Source of the DNA: CAYPIE01 sp964410665
Lineage (GTDB): Bacteria; Planctomycetota; Planctomycetia; Gemmatales; Gemmataceae
Length of the DNA stretch: 14,077 bases
Reading direction: 5' to 3'
Assembly (NCBI GenBank): GCA_964410665.1
Contig: CAYPIE010000131.1
Span: 1-14,077, forward strand
The notes beneath the pieces were generated by a model. It saw only the letters and a program-made list of their open reading frames with translations, did not search any database and was not told where the DNA came from. How positions within the stretch are numbered: the stretch's first letter is position 1; every line of letters starts with the position of its first letter. This document shows, piece by piece, positions 6,905 to 14,077 of this stretch. The translations under genes and the position numbers were made by a program.

Positions 6905-7776
6905 GCCGTCCCATGCACGCGACCGAGTGCTGCCAAGATCCCGTCGCGATAGCTTGGATAGGCCAAGCGTAAACCACTGGCCTGAAGCATCCGCTGGTTG
7001 CGGATCGCCCGACCTGGATCCGCCGGAGCGTTGCTCGCAAACACGGGAGCAGGAGCATCCAACATCTGCGCCAGAAATCCGTACAGCTCGCGTCGTGACA
7101 CCGGTTGTCCATCGCTGACATTCCAAAGCAAACCTGCTCCCCCCTGCTCGAGCGCGGCGAGCACCACACTGGCCGCATCCTCGACCTGGATCAGGTTGAT
7201 CAAGCGTTGGGGATCTCCCGCGATCGGCTCACCCCGGCGAATCGACGCTTCGCGCAACAGACGGCCCGGTCCATAAATCCCTGCCAGACGCAACACCCCA
7301 GCGTCGGGATACCTCGATCGCAACAGGTTCTCCGCCTCAAGGACCACTTTTCCCGAAGCCTCGTCGGGCTGGGTCGGGGAGCACTCATCCACGGCAATGC
7401 CCGGAACGTTTCCATAAACACTTGTTGAACTTATGTACACTAATCGTTCTGGCCGTGGCAAGTGGTCAAGCACGTTGCGTAAGCCCTGGACATAGACGGC
7501 TTGCATGGAATACCCCGCCGAGCGATCGAGCCCCACGGCATAGACCACCGTGTCCGCGGCGGGAAGCGACCGCAGCGACGCCGGATCGAGGATATCGCCT
7601 ACGATCGGCTGGATTCCCGCCTGGTGTAGGATGGTGAGGCGACCCCGGGTTAATGCATGCACTTGTTGACCGGCAGCCAGCCAACGTTTCGCAATCTGCA
7701 TGCCGAGATAGCCACAGCCGATGATCAACTTAGCGACCGACCGACGATCCGAATTAGACACTGCCTGGCTCGACAT
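6901..7776 (-). CDS. NAD(P)-binding atypical SDR / epimerase-fold protein (YeeZ-like)
   Basis: This 291-residue protein has an extended short-chain dehydrogenase/reductase fold. It has the nucleotide-binding loop LIIGCGYLG at residues 17-25, VGDILDPASL after beta-3, VVYAVGLD, and YISSTSVYGN at 114-123, followed by VDE and a GKVVLEAENLL helix, then RLAGIYGPGR at 163-172. The GCGYLG loop and STSVYG resemble E. coli YeeZ and related NAD-dependent epimerase/dehydratase proteins. The usual YxxxK active-site pair is not visible where expected after VDE, so this is an atypical SDR whose catalysis is uncertain. The frame stays open to 8016, but that would run through the divergent gdhA start. The ATG at 7776 has AGGAG at 8-nt spacing, which decides the start. 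It is first of four minus-strand genes. Substrate unknown. Confidence 0.88.
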   Translation of the reverse strand: MSSQAVSNSDRRSVAKLIIGCGYLGMQIAKRWLAAGQQVHALTRGRLTILHQAGIQPIVGDILDPASLRSLPAADTVVYAVGLDRSAGYSMQAVYVQGLRNVLDHLPRPERLVYISSTSVYGNVPGIAVDECSPTQPDEASGKVVLEAENLLRSRYPDAGVLRLAGIYGPGRLLREASIRRGEPIAGDPQRLINLIQVEDAASVVLAALEQGGAGLLWNVSDGQPVSRRELYGFLAQMLDAPAPVFASNAPADPGRAIRNQRMLQASGLRLAYPSYRDGILAALGRVHGTA

Positions 7777-7784
7777 TCCACCGA

Positions 7785-7789
7785 CTCCT
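7785..7789 (-). promoter_or_regulatory. Shine-Dalgarno of the SDR gene
   Basis: AGGAG on the minus strand, 8 nt before the ATG at 7776. It supports this start over the longer open frame reaching 8016. Confidence 0.7.
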
Positions 7790-7853
7790 GTTCCCCGATC
7801 CCAGAAACTGCTTGAGCCGATCGCCGGCTCCCCTACGGTCTCGGTCCGGCTTG

Positions 7854-7859
7854 TATAAT
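7854..7859 (+). promoter_or_regulatory. -10 box upstream of gdhA in the divergent intergenic region
   Basis: A consensus TATAAT hexamer. No convincing -35 box is visible at 16-18 nt upstream, so an activator or a different sigma factor may be involved. Transcription would start near 7866, about 58 nt before the ATG at 7924. The same AT-rich heptamer reads TATTATA on the other strand and could also serve the SDR gene. Confidence 0.5.
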
Positions 7860-7908
7860 AAAGATGTCGAGCTGAAAATCCTCTCCCCTCCGAACTCCCA
7901 TGGAAGCC

Positions 7909-7913
7909 AGGAG
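7909..7913 (+). promoter_or_regulatory. Shine-Dalgarno favouring the gdhA start at 7924
   Basis: AGGAG, 10 nt before the ATG at 7924. The upstream in-frame ATG at 7900 has only a pyrimidine-rich leader, so 7924 is preferred, though not certainly. Confidence 0.55.
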
Positions 7914-7923
7914 CACGGTTCCG

Positions 7924-9225
7924 ATGGCTACTGCCGAGACCGCCACTGAACGTCTTATCCACCCGACCCTTTCGCTCTACGAATCCTCGCCAGTCTATCA
8001 AATGGCTTGTCGCCAACTCCGGAGTGCTGCGGAGTTTATGGACATTGACGAGAATGTCGTCGAACGCCTGATGATCCCCAAACGCTCACTCATCGTGAGT
8101 GTGCCCATCCGCACCGATGATGATGGGGTCCAGGTGTTCACAGGATATCGGGTACAACACAGTCTAACTTCAGGCCCCTCCAAGGGAGGCCTCCGCTTCG
8201 CCCCCAGTGTCGATCTCGGGGAAGTGGCCGCTTTGGCCATGTGGATGACTTGGAAGTGCGGCATCATGAACTTGCCGTTCGCCGGTGCCAAAGGCGGCAT
8301 AGCTTGTGACCCATTACAGCTGTCGCGGGGCGAAAAAGAACGCTTGACTCGCCGGTTCACCGAGGAGGTGCTGGCCATTATTGGCCCACGCACCGATGTC
8401 ATGGCTCCGGACATGGGCACCGATGAGCAGCATATGGCTTGGATCATGGACACCTACAGCATGAAGATCGGCTATGCCTGCCCAGAAATTGTGACCGGCA
8501 AACCCATTGAAATTGGCGGCTGTGTCGGACGCCGAGAAGCCACGGGCCGGGGCATCGTTTACTGCATCATGGAGGCGATTCAGGAACTCGGCATCCCACA
8601 ACGTGATTGGACGGCAGTGGTCCAAGGCTTCGGCAACGTCGGTGCGGTCGTTTGCCAGGAGTTACATCAACGTGGATTTCGGATTGTAGGGCTTGGCGAC
8701 CGGACCGGCTCGATTCAGAATCCGAAAGGGATCGATCTGCCTGCCCTGCGGAACTGGGTACGCGAAGGCAACCAACTGAGCCACTTCCCAGAAGCCGAAC
8801 GGATTCCGGATGAGGAACTGCTCACCCTGCCTTGCACAGTACTCGTGCCCGCGGCGCTCGAACGGGTCATTCACGACGGGAATGCGCAGCGTATCGCCTG
8901 TCGCATTCTCGCCGAAGGCGCCAACGGCCCGACCACCATGGAAGCCGATGAAATCTTATTGGAGCGGGGCATTTATATTTTACCCGATGTCCTCTGTAAT
9001 GCCGGTGGTTTGACCGTAAGTTATTTTGAATGGGTTCAGGACCTGCAACGCTACCTTTGGAGCGAAGCCCAGGTCAACGAGAAGTTGCGGGAATTAATGC
9101 TACAAGCCTATCAACGCACCCGTTCATTGTCGCAAACCCGACGCGTGTCGATGCGCAATGCGGCTCTAATGCTTGGTGTCAAAAAGACGACTGTCGAGAT
9201 GGAACAACGCGGGCTGTTCCCCTAA
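7924..9225 (+). CDS. gdhA: Glutamate dehydrogenase (Glu/Leu/Phe/Val dehydrogenase family)
   Basis: This 433-residue cytoplasmic enzyme probably interconverts glutamate with 2-oxoglutarate and ammonium using NAD(P). The N-terminal domain has YRVQHSLTSGPSKGGLRF at 75-92, with substrate-binding Lys87 and Lys111 in WMTWKCGIMN. PFAGAKGGI at 118-126 holds catalytic Lys123, and APDMGT at 161-166 holds the conserved Asp163. The Rossmann domain has VVQGFGNVG at 232-240. Asp259 in VGLGDRTG follows the second strand, which hints at NAD rather than NADP (inference). The C-terminal part has LAEGANGPTT and LPDVLCNAGGLTVSYFEWVQ, typical of the hexameric 410-450-residue type. Length and key residues are normal. 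The start at 7924 is chosen on its AGGAG; 7900 would add 8 residues. It is divergent from the SDR gene and followed by a strong hairpin, so probably monocistronic. Another amino-acid dehydrogenase is possible but less likely. Confidence 0.93.
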   Translation: MATAETATERLIHPTLSLYESSPVYQMACRQLRSAAEFMDIDENVVERLMIPKRSLIVSVPIRTDDDGVQVFTGYRVQHSLTSGPSKGGLRFAPSVDLGEVAALAMWMTWKCGIMNLPFAGAKGGIACDPLQLSRGEKERLTRRFTEEVLAIIGPRTDVMAPDMGTDEQHMAWIMDTYSMKIGYACPEIVTGKPIEIGGCVGRREATGRGIVYCIMEAIQELGIPQRDWTAVVQGFGNVGAVVCQELHQRGFRIVGLGDRTGSIQNPKGIDLPALRNWVREGNQLSHFPEAERIPDEELLTLPCTVLVPAALERVIHDGNAQRIACRILAEGANGPTTMEADEILLERGIYILPDVLCNAGGLTVSYFEWVQDLQRYLWSEAQVNEKLRELMLQAYQRTRSLSQTRRVSMRNAALMLGVKKTTVEMEQRGLFP

Positions 9226-9230
9226 CCAAG

Positions 9231-9257
9231 CCATCGCCGCGACGACCGCGGCGATGG
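9231..9257 (+). terminator. Perfect hairpin after gdhA, lacking a T tract
   Basis: An 11-bp perfect GC-rich stem pairs 9231-9241 (CCATCGCCGCG) with 9247-9257 (CGCGGCGATGG) around a 5-nt loop, starting 5 bp after the gdhA stop. No T run follows, so it may act as a U-less terminator or as a 3'-end mRNA stabiliser. Confidence 0.55.
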
Positions 9258-9325
9258 TCGAGACCAGATGCCAGCACACCCGTTTCCGATCTCTATGGCA
9301 GACTATTCGCGCGGCGTCCAGAATC

Positions 9326-9334
9326 TGGTATTAT
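9326..9334 (+). promoter_or_regulatory. Extended -10 element upstream of the cytochrome/DUF1501 pair
   Basis: TGGTATTAT matches an extended -10 (TGn followed by a near-consensus TATTAT), with no clear -35. Transcription would start near 9341, giving a leader of about 50 nt to 9392. It lies between the gdhA hairpin and the cytochrome gene. Confidence 0.45.
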
Positions 9335-9391
9335 CTCATTCTACCTCGCAAGTAATCCCTCCTTGCTCTGCACCTGCCGAATGAGGTCCGC

Positions 9392-11971
9392 ATGACCATG
9401 CTCCTGGTTCGTCTTTTTCTGGTCGTTTGCGTTGTTTCTGTGCTGATGCCGTTGGTCGCCGCGGCGGATGTGGTGGATTACAATCAGGATATTCGCCCCC
9501 TTCTATCCGACAATTGCTTTGCCTGCCATGGTCCGGATGCGATGCAGCGCAAGGCCAAGCTGCGACTGGACACTCGCGAAGGACTCCTCGGCGAAGGCCG
9601 CGACGGCCACCGGATCATCGTTCCCGGTCAGCCCGAGCAGAGCTTGCTGATCGAGCGCGTTGCTTCCGATGACCCTTCCTATGTGATGCCCCCAGCCGAG
9701 CACCATAAGCCCCTGCAACCCGAGCAAATCGCATTGCTCAAGCGTTGGGTCACAGAGGGGGCGGTTTGGTCGGACCACTGGGCCTTTCTGACACCAACGG
9801 CACCAGAACTGCCCAAGGTATCCCAGCCCAACTGGCCGCGCAATCCGATTGATAGGTTTATCCTGGCCCGCTTGGATGCCAACAACCTGCAGCCTTCAGC
9901 GCCCGCTGACAAGACTACCCTGATTCGCCGCGTGACTTTGGATCTTACCGGTTTACCACCAACTCCGGCAGAGGTTGCTGACTTTGTCAATGACCCTGCA
10001 AGCGATGCTTATGAACGCCTGGTCGAGCGTTTGTTGAACTCCCCTCGCTATGGCGAGCATATGGCCCGCTACTGGCTCGACTTGGCCCGCTATGGCGACA
10101 CCCATGGGCTTCACCTCGACAACTATCGCGAAATGTACCCCTATCGTAGCTGGGTGATCCGGGCATTCGCCCGCAACATGCCGTTCGACCAGTTCATGAC
10201 CGAACAGCTGGCCGGTGATTTGTTGCCCAGTCCGAGCGATGATCAACAATCGCTTGACAAGCTTATTGCGACGGGCTTCTTGCGTTCGCACGTGACAACC
10301 AATGAAGGGGGCTCGATTGTCGAGGAGTGCTATGTCCGCAATGTGATCGATCGTGTCGACACCAACGGGACCGTCTTCCTGGGACTCACCGTCGGTTGTG
10401 CACGCTGCCATGACCATAAATATGACCCGATCAGTCAGCAAGAGTATTATCAACTATTTGCCTTTTTTAATAATCTTGATGGACGTCCTATGGATGGGAA
10501 TGCCAAAGCCCATCCACCGATCGTGCGACTGCCCAGCCCCGCGCAGGAGCAACGACTGGCAACGCTTGACGACCAAGTCGCGGCCATCAAGCAACAACTC
10601 AATGCGACCAAGAAACTCTTTGAGCAGGACGCCGATGTGGCCAAGGCGGAAGTCGAGTGGATCGGCAAGCAACGAGCTTCCGACAAACGCAAACTGCCCA
10701 AGCCGATCGAGGCCATTTTCCGGAACGACCCGGACAAGTGGAATGCAACGCAGAAACAGCAAGTCCACGAACATTACTTGTACCAGGTCCATCCAACCGG
10801 CTCCCTCGCATTAGGCGGCTTGCGAAAGCATCTGCAGAATCAACAACAAGAGCGCAAGCAAATTCAGTCGAGGATCACCACCACCCTGGTCTTTCGTGAA
10901 CGCAAGGACCCCCGGCCAGCGTATCGCTTGCACCGGGGAGAATATGATCAACGTCGTGAGCAAGTTCCGCGTCGCTTGCCAGCGTTTCTTCCCCCGCTCC
11001 CGACAGAGGCTCCTTTGGATCGGTTGGGCTTTGCTCGGTGGCTCACCGATGCCAAACATCCGCTGACTGCCCGTGTGGCGGTGAATCGCTTCTGGCAACA
11101 GTGTTTTGGGGTCGGCCTGGTGAAAACGAGTGAGGATTTTGGCGCCCAAGGCGAACCCCCATCGCATCCGAAGTTACTTGATTATCTGGCCGTTCGTTTT
11201 ATCCAGAATGGCTGGGACGTAAAGGCCTTGATGCGAGCGATGGTCTGTTCCTCGACCTATCGTCAGTCGGCTCGATTGACACCACAATTACGCGAACGGG
11301 ACCCGGAGAATCGTCTGTTCGCGCGTGGGCCTCGTTTCCGCCTCGATGCGGAAATGCTTCGCGATCAGGCATTGTTTGTCAGTGGCTTATTGGTGGAGAC
11401 AATCGGTGGGCCGAGTGTCAAACCGCCCCAACCGACGGGTTTGTGGAAAGCCGTCGGTTACTCTGGCAGTAATACCGTGCGTTTCCAAGCGGATCATGGA
11501 CCTGCCCGGGTGCATCGACGTAGCTTGTACACGTTTTGGAAGCGAACGGCCCCGCCGCCGCAGATGAGTACCTTTGATGCACCAAGCCGCGAATCTTGCA
11601 TCGTTCGTCGCGAGCGGACCAATACGCCACTGCAGGCGCTGTTACTACTCAACGATCCACAGTATGTGGAGGCGGCCCGTCATCTGGCGGCGCGGGTCCT
11701 CCGGGAGTCTCGGATTGACCCACATGCACGATTAACCCATCTGTTTCGCTTGGTCACCAGTCGTGCGCCCACCGCTGGGGAGTCTGCAGAGCTACAGACG
11801 GCAGTGGATGATCTGACCGAAATGTACGCGAATGATCCTTCTGCGGCCAAGGCTCTGCTTGCCGTCGGCGAACTTCCCCCGGACCCTGCCTTTGATCCGC
11901 ATGAACTCGCGGCCTGGACCATCATTGCGAGTACCGTGTTGAACCTCGATGAAGTCATCAACAAAGGCTAG
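9392..11971 (+). CDS. Planctomycete cytochrome-like PSCyt1/DUF1549/DUF1553 protein
   Basis: This is an 859-residue exported protein of the planctomycete-specific cytochrome type. Residues 1-25 are a Sec-type signal peptide (hydrophobic core, then LVAAAD). Residues about 28-130 form the PSCyt1 domain with haem motif CFACH (42-46) and possible distal ligand Met in YVMPP (about 99). Residues about 150-360 are DUF1549, with RRVTLDLTGLPPT, YGEHMARYWLDLARYGD, and a second CxxCH, CARCHDHKYDPIS (336-348). Residues about 383-500 are hydrophilic and probably helical. The DUF1553 part includes GFARWLTDAKHPLTARVAVNRFWQQCFG (split as GFARWL and NRFWQQ), STYRQSA, RLDAEMLRDQAL, and TNTPLQALLLLNDP. Partner and substrate are not established for the family; a role in degrading sulfated or other polysaccharides has been suggested from gene context in planctomycetes. 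The start at 9392 has GAGGT only 4 nt upstream; Met3 at 9398 is an alternative. It is followed by its usual DUF1501 partner. Confidence 0.93.
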   Translation: MTMLLVRLFLVVCVVSVLMPLVAAADVVDYNQDIRPLLSDNCFACHGPDAMQRKAKLRLDTREGLLGEGRDGHRIIVPGQPEQSLLIERVASDDPSYVMPPAEHHKPLQPEQIALLKRWVTEGAVWSDHWAFLTPTAPELPKVSQPNWPRNPIDRFILARLDANNLQPSAPADKTTLIRRVTLDLTGLPPTPAEVADFVNDPASDAYERLVERLLNSPRYGEHMARYWLDLARYGDTHGLHLDNYREMYPYRSWVIRAFARNMPFDQFMTEQLAGDLLPSPSDDQQSLDKLIATGFLRSHVTTNEGGSIVEECYVRNVIDRVDTNGTVFLGLTVGCARCHDHKYDPISQQEYYQLFAFFNNLDGRPMDGNAKAHPPIVRLPSPAQEQRLATLDDQVAAIKQQLNATKKLFEQDADVAKAEVEWIGKQRASDKRKLPKPIEAIFRNDPDKWNATQKQQVHEHYLYQVHPTGSLALGGLRKHLQNQQQERKQIQSRITTTLVFRERKDPRPAYRLHRGEYDQRREQVPRRLPAFLPPLPTEAPLDRLGFARWLTDAKHPLTARVAVNRFWQQCFGVGLVKTSEDFGAQGEPPSHPKLLDYLAVRFIQNGWDVKALMRAMVCSSTYRQSARLTPQLRERDPENRLFARGPRFRLDAEMLRDQALFVSGLLVETIGGPSVKPPQPTGLWKAVGYSGSNTVRFQADHGPARVHRRSLYTFWKRTAPPPQMSTFDAPSRESCIVRRERTNTPLQALLLLNDPQYVEAARHLAARVLRESRIDPHARLTHLFRLVTSRAPTAGESAELQTAVDDLTEMYANDPSAAKALLAVGELPPDPAFDPHELAAWTIIASTVLNLDEVINKG

Positions 11972-12059
11972 CGGGTCCTGCTGAGATCTTCGCCACTTGA
12001 TCCCTGCCCCCATTGAACCAGGGACTGTTGTCTCATTCGCGACGTTGTTTACCAATCCT

Positions 12060-12063
12060 GGAG
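12060..12063 (+). promoter_or_regulatory. Shine-Dalgarno of the DUF1501 gene
   Basis: GGAG, 6 nt before the ATG at 12070. It sets the start so that the Tat motif falls near the N-terminus; the longer frame from a TTG at 12013 would bury it. Confidence 0.7.
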
Positions 12064-12069
12064 TCAACC

Positions 12070-13524
12070 ATGGACTTGCAGCAAGAACAGCTCCGCCTCT
12101 TGACCCGTCGGCACTTCTTCGGTCGGGGTGCTCTCGGATTGGGCACTGCCGCGCTTGCCTCGCTGAATGCGGCCGCCGCTCCAGGCAACCAGGGGGGAAC
12201 CGGCGGACTTGCCGACTTGCCGCACTTCGCTCCCAAGGCCAAGCGGGCCATCTATTTGTTCATGTCAGGTGCTCCGTCGCAGATTGATCTGTTCGACTAT
12301 AAGCCCAAGATGAAAGACTTTTACGACCAAGATTTGCCCGAGTCGGTGCGTCAGGGTCAGCGACTGACCACCATGACCAGCGGGCAGAAGCGCTTTCCCA
12401 TCGCTCCATCAAAATATACTTTTGCTCAGTATGGCCAGGCAGGAGCCTGGATTAGCGAACTGTTGCCCTACACCGCCCGCATGGCCGATGACCTAGCCAT
12501 CGTTCGCTCGGTTCACACCGAGGCCATCAACCATGACCCTGCCATCACCTACATTTGCACCGGCGAGCAGCTGCCGGGTCGGCCAAGTTTGGGGGCCTGG
12601 CTCAGCTATGGCCTCGGGAGCGAAAACACCAACCTCCCTGCCTTTGTGGTGATGACTGCCACCTGGAGTGGTCGACGCGATGCCCAAGCTTTGTACAACC
12701 GGCTCTGGGGTTCGGGCTTTCTCCCCTCCAAACACCAGGGCGTCGCCCTACGCTCCCAGGGAGACCCGGTGCTGTTCCTGTCGAACCCGCCCGGTGTGAA
12801 TGCCAAAGTTCGCCGACGCATGTTGGACACCCTCGGTCGCCTCAACCAAGCCCAGCTCGAAGCGATCGCCGACCCTGAGACACAGGCCCGCATCACCCAG
12901 TACGAAATGGCTTTTCGCATGCAAACCAGTGTGCCAGAGCTCACAGCCATCCATGACGAGCCCAAGCACATCTTGGATATGTATGGACCTGAAGTACTTA
13001 AACCGGGTACCTTCGCGGCGAGCTGTTTGCTCGCACGGCGACTGGCCGAACGTAATGTTCGCTTTGTGCAGATTTTCCACCGTGGTTGGGATCAACATGG
13101 CAACGTTGCAGGGGACCTGCCACGGCAATGTCGCGATGTTGATCAACCCTGCTACGCCCTGATCCAGGACCTCAAACAGCGGGGCTTACTCGAGGATACC
13201 TTGGTCATTTGGGGGGGCGAATTTGGCCGGACCATCTATTGTCAAGGAGGACTGTCCAAGACTAACTACGGTCGCGATCATCATCCACGCTGTTTTACCG
13301 TTTGGCTCGCCGGAGGTGGGATCAAGCCGGGGGTGGTTTATGGGGCCACCGATGATTTTAGCTACAATATCACCGAGAACCCGGTTCACATCTTGGATCT
13401 CAATGCCACCATCTTGCAATGCTTGGGGATTGACCACCGACGACTTACCGTCCAGCACAAGGGCCTGGATGTCCGTTTGACGGGAGTCGAAGTACGCCAT
13501 CCAGTTTGGAGTATCCTTGGCTGA
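12070..13524 (+). CDS. DUF1501 protein with Tat signal
   Basis: This 484-residue exported protein is of the DUF1501 family, which has an alkaline-phosphatase/sulfatase-like fold. The N-terminus has a twin-arginine signal, LTRRHFFGRGALGLGTAALASL, with Arg13-Arg14 and a hydrophobic segment ending in an alanine-rich cleavage region near residue 37; export folded, perhaps with a metal, is likely. Family signatures are RAIYLFMSGAPSQIDLFDYKP, VRSVHTEAINHDPA, FVQIFHRGWDQHGN, LVIWGGEFGRT, GRDHHPRCFTVWLAGGGIKPG and DLNATILQCLGIDHRRLT. The His and Asp residues in WDQHGN, EFGRT and GRDHHP look suited to metal binding, but the reaction is unknown. Start at 12070 is set by GGAG 6 nt upstream. It is 98 bp after the PSCyt1/DUF1549/DUF1553 gene, the usual partner in planctomycetes, so they are probably co-transcribed; no terminator is visible between them. 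Confidence 0.93.
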   Translation: MDLQQEQLRLLTRRHFFGRGALGLGTAALASLNAAAAPGNQGGTGGLADLPHFAPKAKRAIYLFMSGAPSQIDLFDYKPKMKDFYDQDLPESVRQGQRLTTMTSGQKRFPIAPSKYTFAQYGQAGAWISELLPYTARMADDLAIVRSVHTEAINHDPAITYICTGEQLPGRPSLGAWLSYGLGSENTNLPAFVVMTATWSGRRDAQALYNRLWGSGFLPSKHQGVALRSQGDPVLFLSNPPGVNAKVRRRMLDTLGRLNQAQLEAIADPETQARITQYEMAFRMQTSVPELTAIHDEPKHILDMYGPEVLKPGTFAASCLLARRLAERNVRFVQIFHRGWDQHGNVAGDLPRQCRDVDQPCYALIQDLKQRGLLEDTLVIWGGEFGRTIYCQGGLSKTNYGRDHHPRCFTVWLAGGGIKPGVVYGATDDFSYNITENPVHILDLNATILQCLGIDHRRLTVQHKGLDVRLTGVEVRHPVWSILG

Positions 13525-13538
13525 GGCGGCAAGCCGCC
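13525..13538 (+). terminator. Short GC hairpin directly after the DUF1501 stop
   Basis: GGCGG (13525-13529) pairs with CCGCC (13534-13538) around CAAG, immediately after the TGA. No T tract follows. With the larger hairpin at 13554-13583 it may form a two-part termination or 3'-protection region. Confidence 0.35.
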
Positions 13539-13553
13539 GGTTGTCAATGGTGC

Positions 13554-13583
13554 GCCACCGATGGCAGGCGCGCCATCGGTGGC
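13554..13583. repeat. Perfect 12-bp inverted repeat (hairpin)
   Basis: GCCACCGATGGC (13554-13565) and GCCATCGGTGGC (13572-13583) are perfect complements around a 6-nt loop, AGGCGC. It starts about 30 bp after the DUF1501 stop. It lacks a T tract on either strand; it may be a U-less terminator or a REP-like element. Confidence 0.7.
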
Positions 13584-13703
13584 AGGGGGGGCGACACCAT
13601 TTCGAGGATCGATTGAGGCCTCTCGGCCACCGCTACCTTATTAGACGTATCTCGAGGATCAAAGCGGACATCTTTTTGGTTTTTTCGCAAAATCGAAGGG
13701 AAT

Positions 13704-13716
13704 GGTGTCGGACACC
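13704..13716. repeat. GGTGTC/GACACC palindrome with nearby partial copies
   Basis: GGTGTC and GACACC flank a single G. Related partial copies lie at 13592-13598 (CGACACC), 13751-13756 (GACACC) and 13795-13806 (GGTGTCGGACCT). The cluster looks like a small family of degraded REP-like units; genome-wide copy number cannot be seen from here. Confidence 0.45.
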
Positions 13717-13891
13717 GGTTGGTTGATGCCCGGAAGAGCCCCCGTGAATGGACACCCTCGTTCTCGTAGGTCACCTCGATCGAGATGACCACCCGGTGTC
13801 GGACCTGCGCGGGGCATCCGTAAGCGTCTCACCAGGGGCGGGGAAGTGTTGACACGCGCTCGCTGGGTGGGTGACGCGTTGGACAGGCGCG

Positions 13892-14043
13892 ATACCTTCG
13901 GAGCGGTGGTTGTGAACCCGCCGAGGGTTGGACAGCGGGCAGTTGAAGATCCCGCGTCTGCCAGGTCCTGCTCCCTCTCGGCGTTGGTCCCAGGCACTTC
14001 CGCCCAAACCTCGGCGGGTTCACACCCACCGCTCTGAAGGAAT
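13892..14043. repeat. Long inverted repeat, 40-bp arms, 36/40 match
   Basis: The left arm (13892-13931) and right arm (14004-14043) are reverse complements at 36 of 40 positions; the central 26 bp (13901-13926 with 14009-14034) differ at one. The arms enclose 72 bp. Weaker similarity continues outwards through GCGAT and GGACA with a small indel. Each arm holds a small internal hairpin with a TCAC loop. Confidence 0.75.
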
Positions 14044-14077
14044 CGCCCCGGTTTGTCCGGCCAGGTGCGGGTGGCAC

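Larger units (their letters stand above)
13525..14077. other. Gene-free, repeat-rich right end
   Basis: This 553-bp stretch has no convincing coding region. Open frames here are short, unlike any family I recognise, low in ordered motifs, and run through the inverted repeats. It holds the hairpins at 13525-13538 and 13554-13583, a GGTGTC/GACACC palindrome with degenerate relatives, a 20-bp near-perfect dyad at 13770-13789 (one mismatch per arm, no loop), and a 40-bp inverted repeat at 13892-14043. No transposase fragment, tRNA or rRNA is recognised. Confidence 0.7.

Noticed and set aside
7777..8016. 80-residue N-terminal extension of the SDR protein
   Set aside because: It would overlap the divergent gdhA start and promoter, has no family similarity, and the ATG at 7776 has a strong Shine-Dalgarno.
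12001..12024. TCCCTG/CAGGGA inverted repeat between the cytochrome and DUF1501 genes
   Set aside because: A 6-bp stem with a 12-nt loop and no T tract is easily expected by chance and does not separate the pair into two transcripts.
13602..13660. 9-bp direct repeat TCGAGGATC at 13602-13610 and 13652-13660, resembling a target-site duplication
   Set aside because: It encloses only 41 bp without terminal inverted repeats, too short for an insertion element.
13829..14077. Open frame on the minus strand running off the right edge
   Set aside because: It reads straight through both arms of the inverted repeat, is rich in Pro and Arg, and shows no domain; most likely non-coding.

Overview
This window looks like a draft scaffold from a member of the Planctomycetota. 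The clearest marker is the gene pair at 9392-13524: a secreted two-CxxCH cytochrome-like protein of the PSCyt1/DUF1549/DUF1553 type, followed by a Tat-exported DUF1501 protein. That pairing is expanded in planctomycetes and uncommon elsewhere. A surface-type cohesin/dockerin protein and a methionyl-tRNA synthetase with HIGT instead of HIGH fit the same assignment. The sequence is moderately GC-rich, and many starts have a clear Shine-Dalgarno sequence. Exactly 100 Ns at 4106-4205 mark a scaffold gap inside metG, and the left edge carries an apparent frameshift.

Layout. (1) 19-1281, plus: 3' part of an extracellular protein with Ig-like, cohesin-like and dockerin domains, closed by a strong intrinsic terminator at 1351-1387. 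(2) 1497-2983, plus: a RidA/YjgF-family gene and queA (queuosine tRNA modification), joined by an ATGA overlap. (3) 7776-3015, minus: four genes read leftwards, namely an atypical SDR/YeeZ-like nucleotide-sugar-epimerase-fold protein, a metallo-beta-lactamase-fold hydrolase, a rhomboid protease fused to a winged-helix domain, and metG. The hydrolase and the rhomboid each have a good sigma70-like promoter, so this is not one simple operon. queA and metG converge with only 31 bp between them. (4) 7924-9225, plus: a glutamate dehydrogenase, divergent from the SDR gene, with a TATAAT box between them and a perfect 11-bp hairpin after it. (5) 9392-13524, plus: the PSCyt1/DUF1549/DUF1553 and DUF1501 pair. 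(6) 13525-14077: about 550 bp without a convincing gene, rich in inverted repeats. These include a perfect 12-bp hairpin, a GGTGTC/GACACC palindrome with degenerate relatives, and a 40-bp inverted repeat (36/40 matching) near the right end.

How the genes fit together. Most are housekeeping or general metabolism: tRNA charging and modification, reactive enamine/imine removal, and glutamate/2-oxoglutarate interconversion. The cytochrome/DUF1501 pair and the dockerin protein are exported. I see no defence system, CRISPR array, integrase, tRNA, rRNA or complete mobile element. The least explained items are the repeat-rich right end and the winged-helix/rhomboid fusion.
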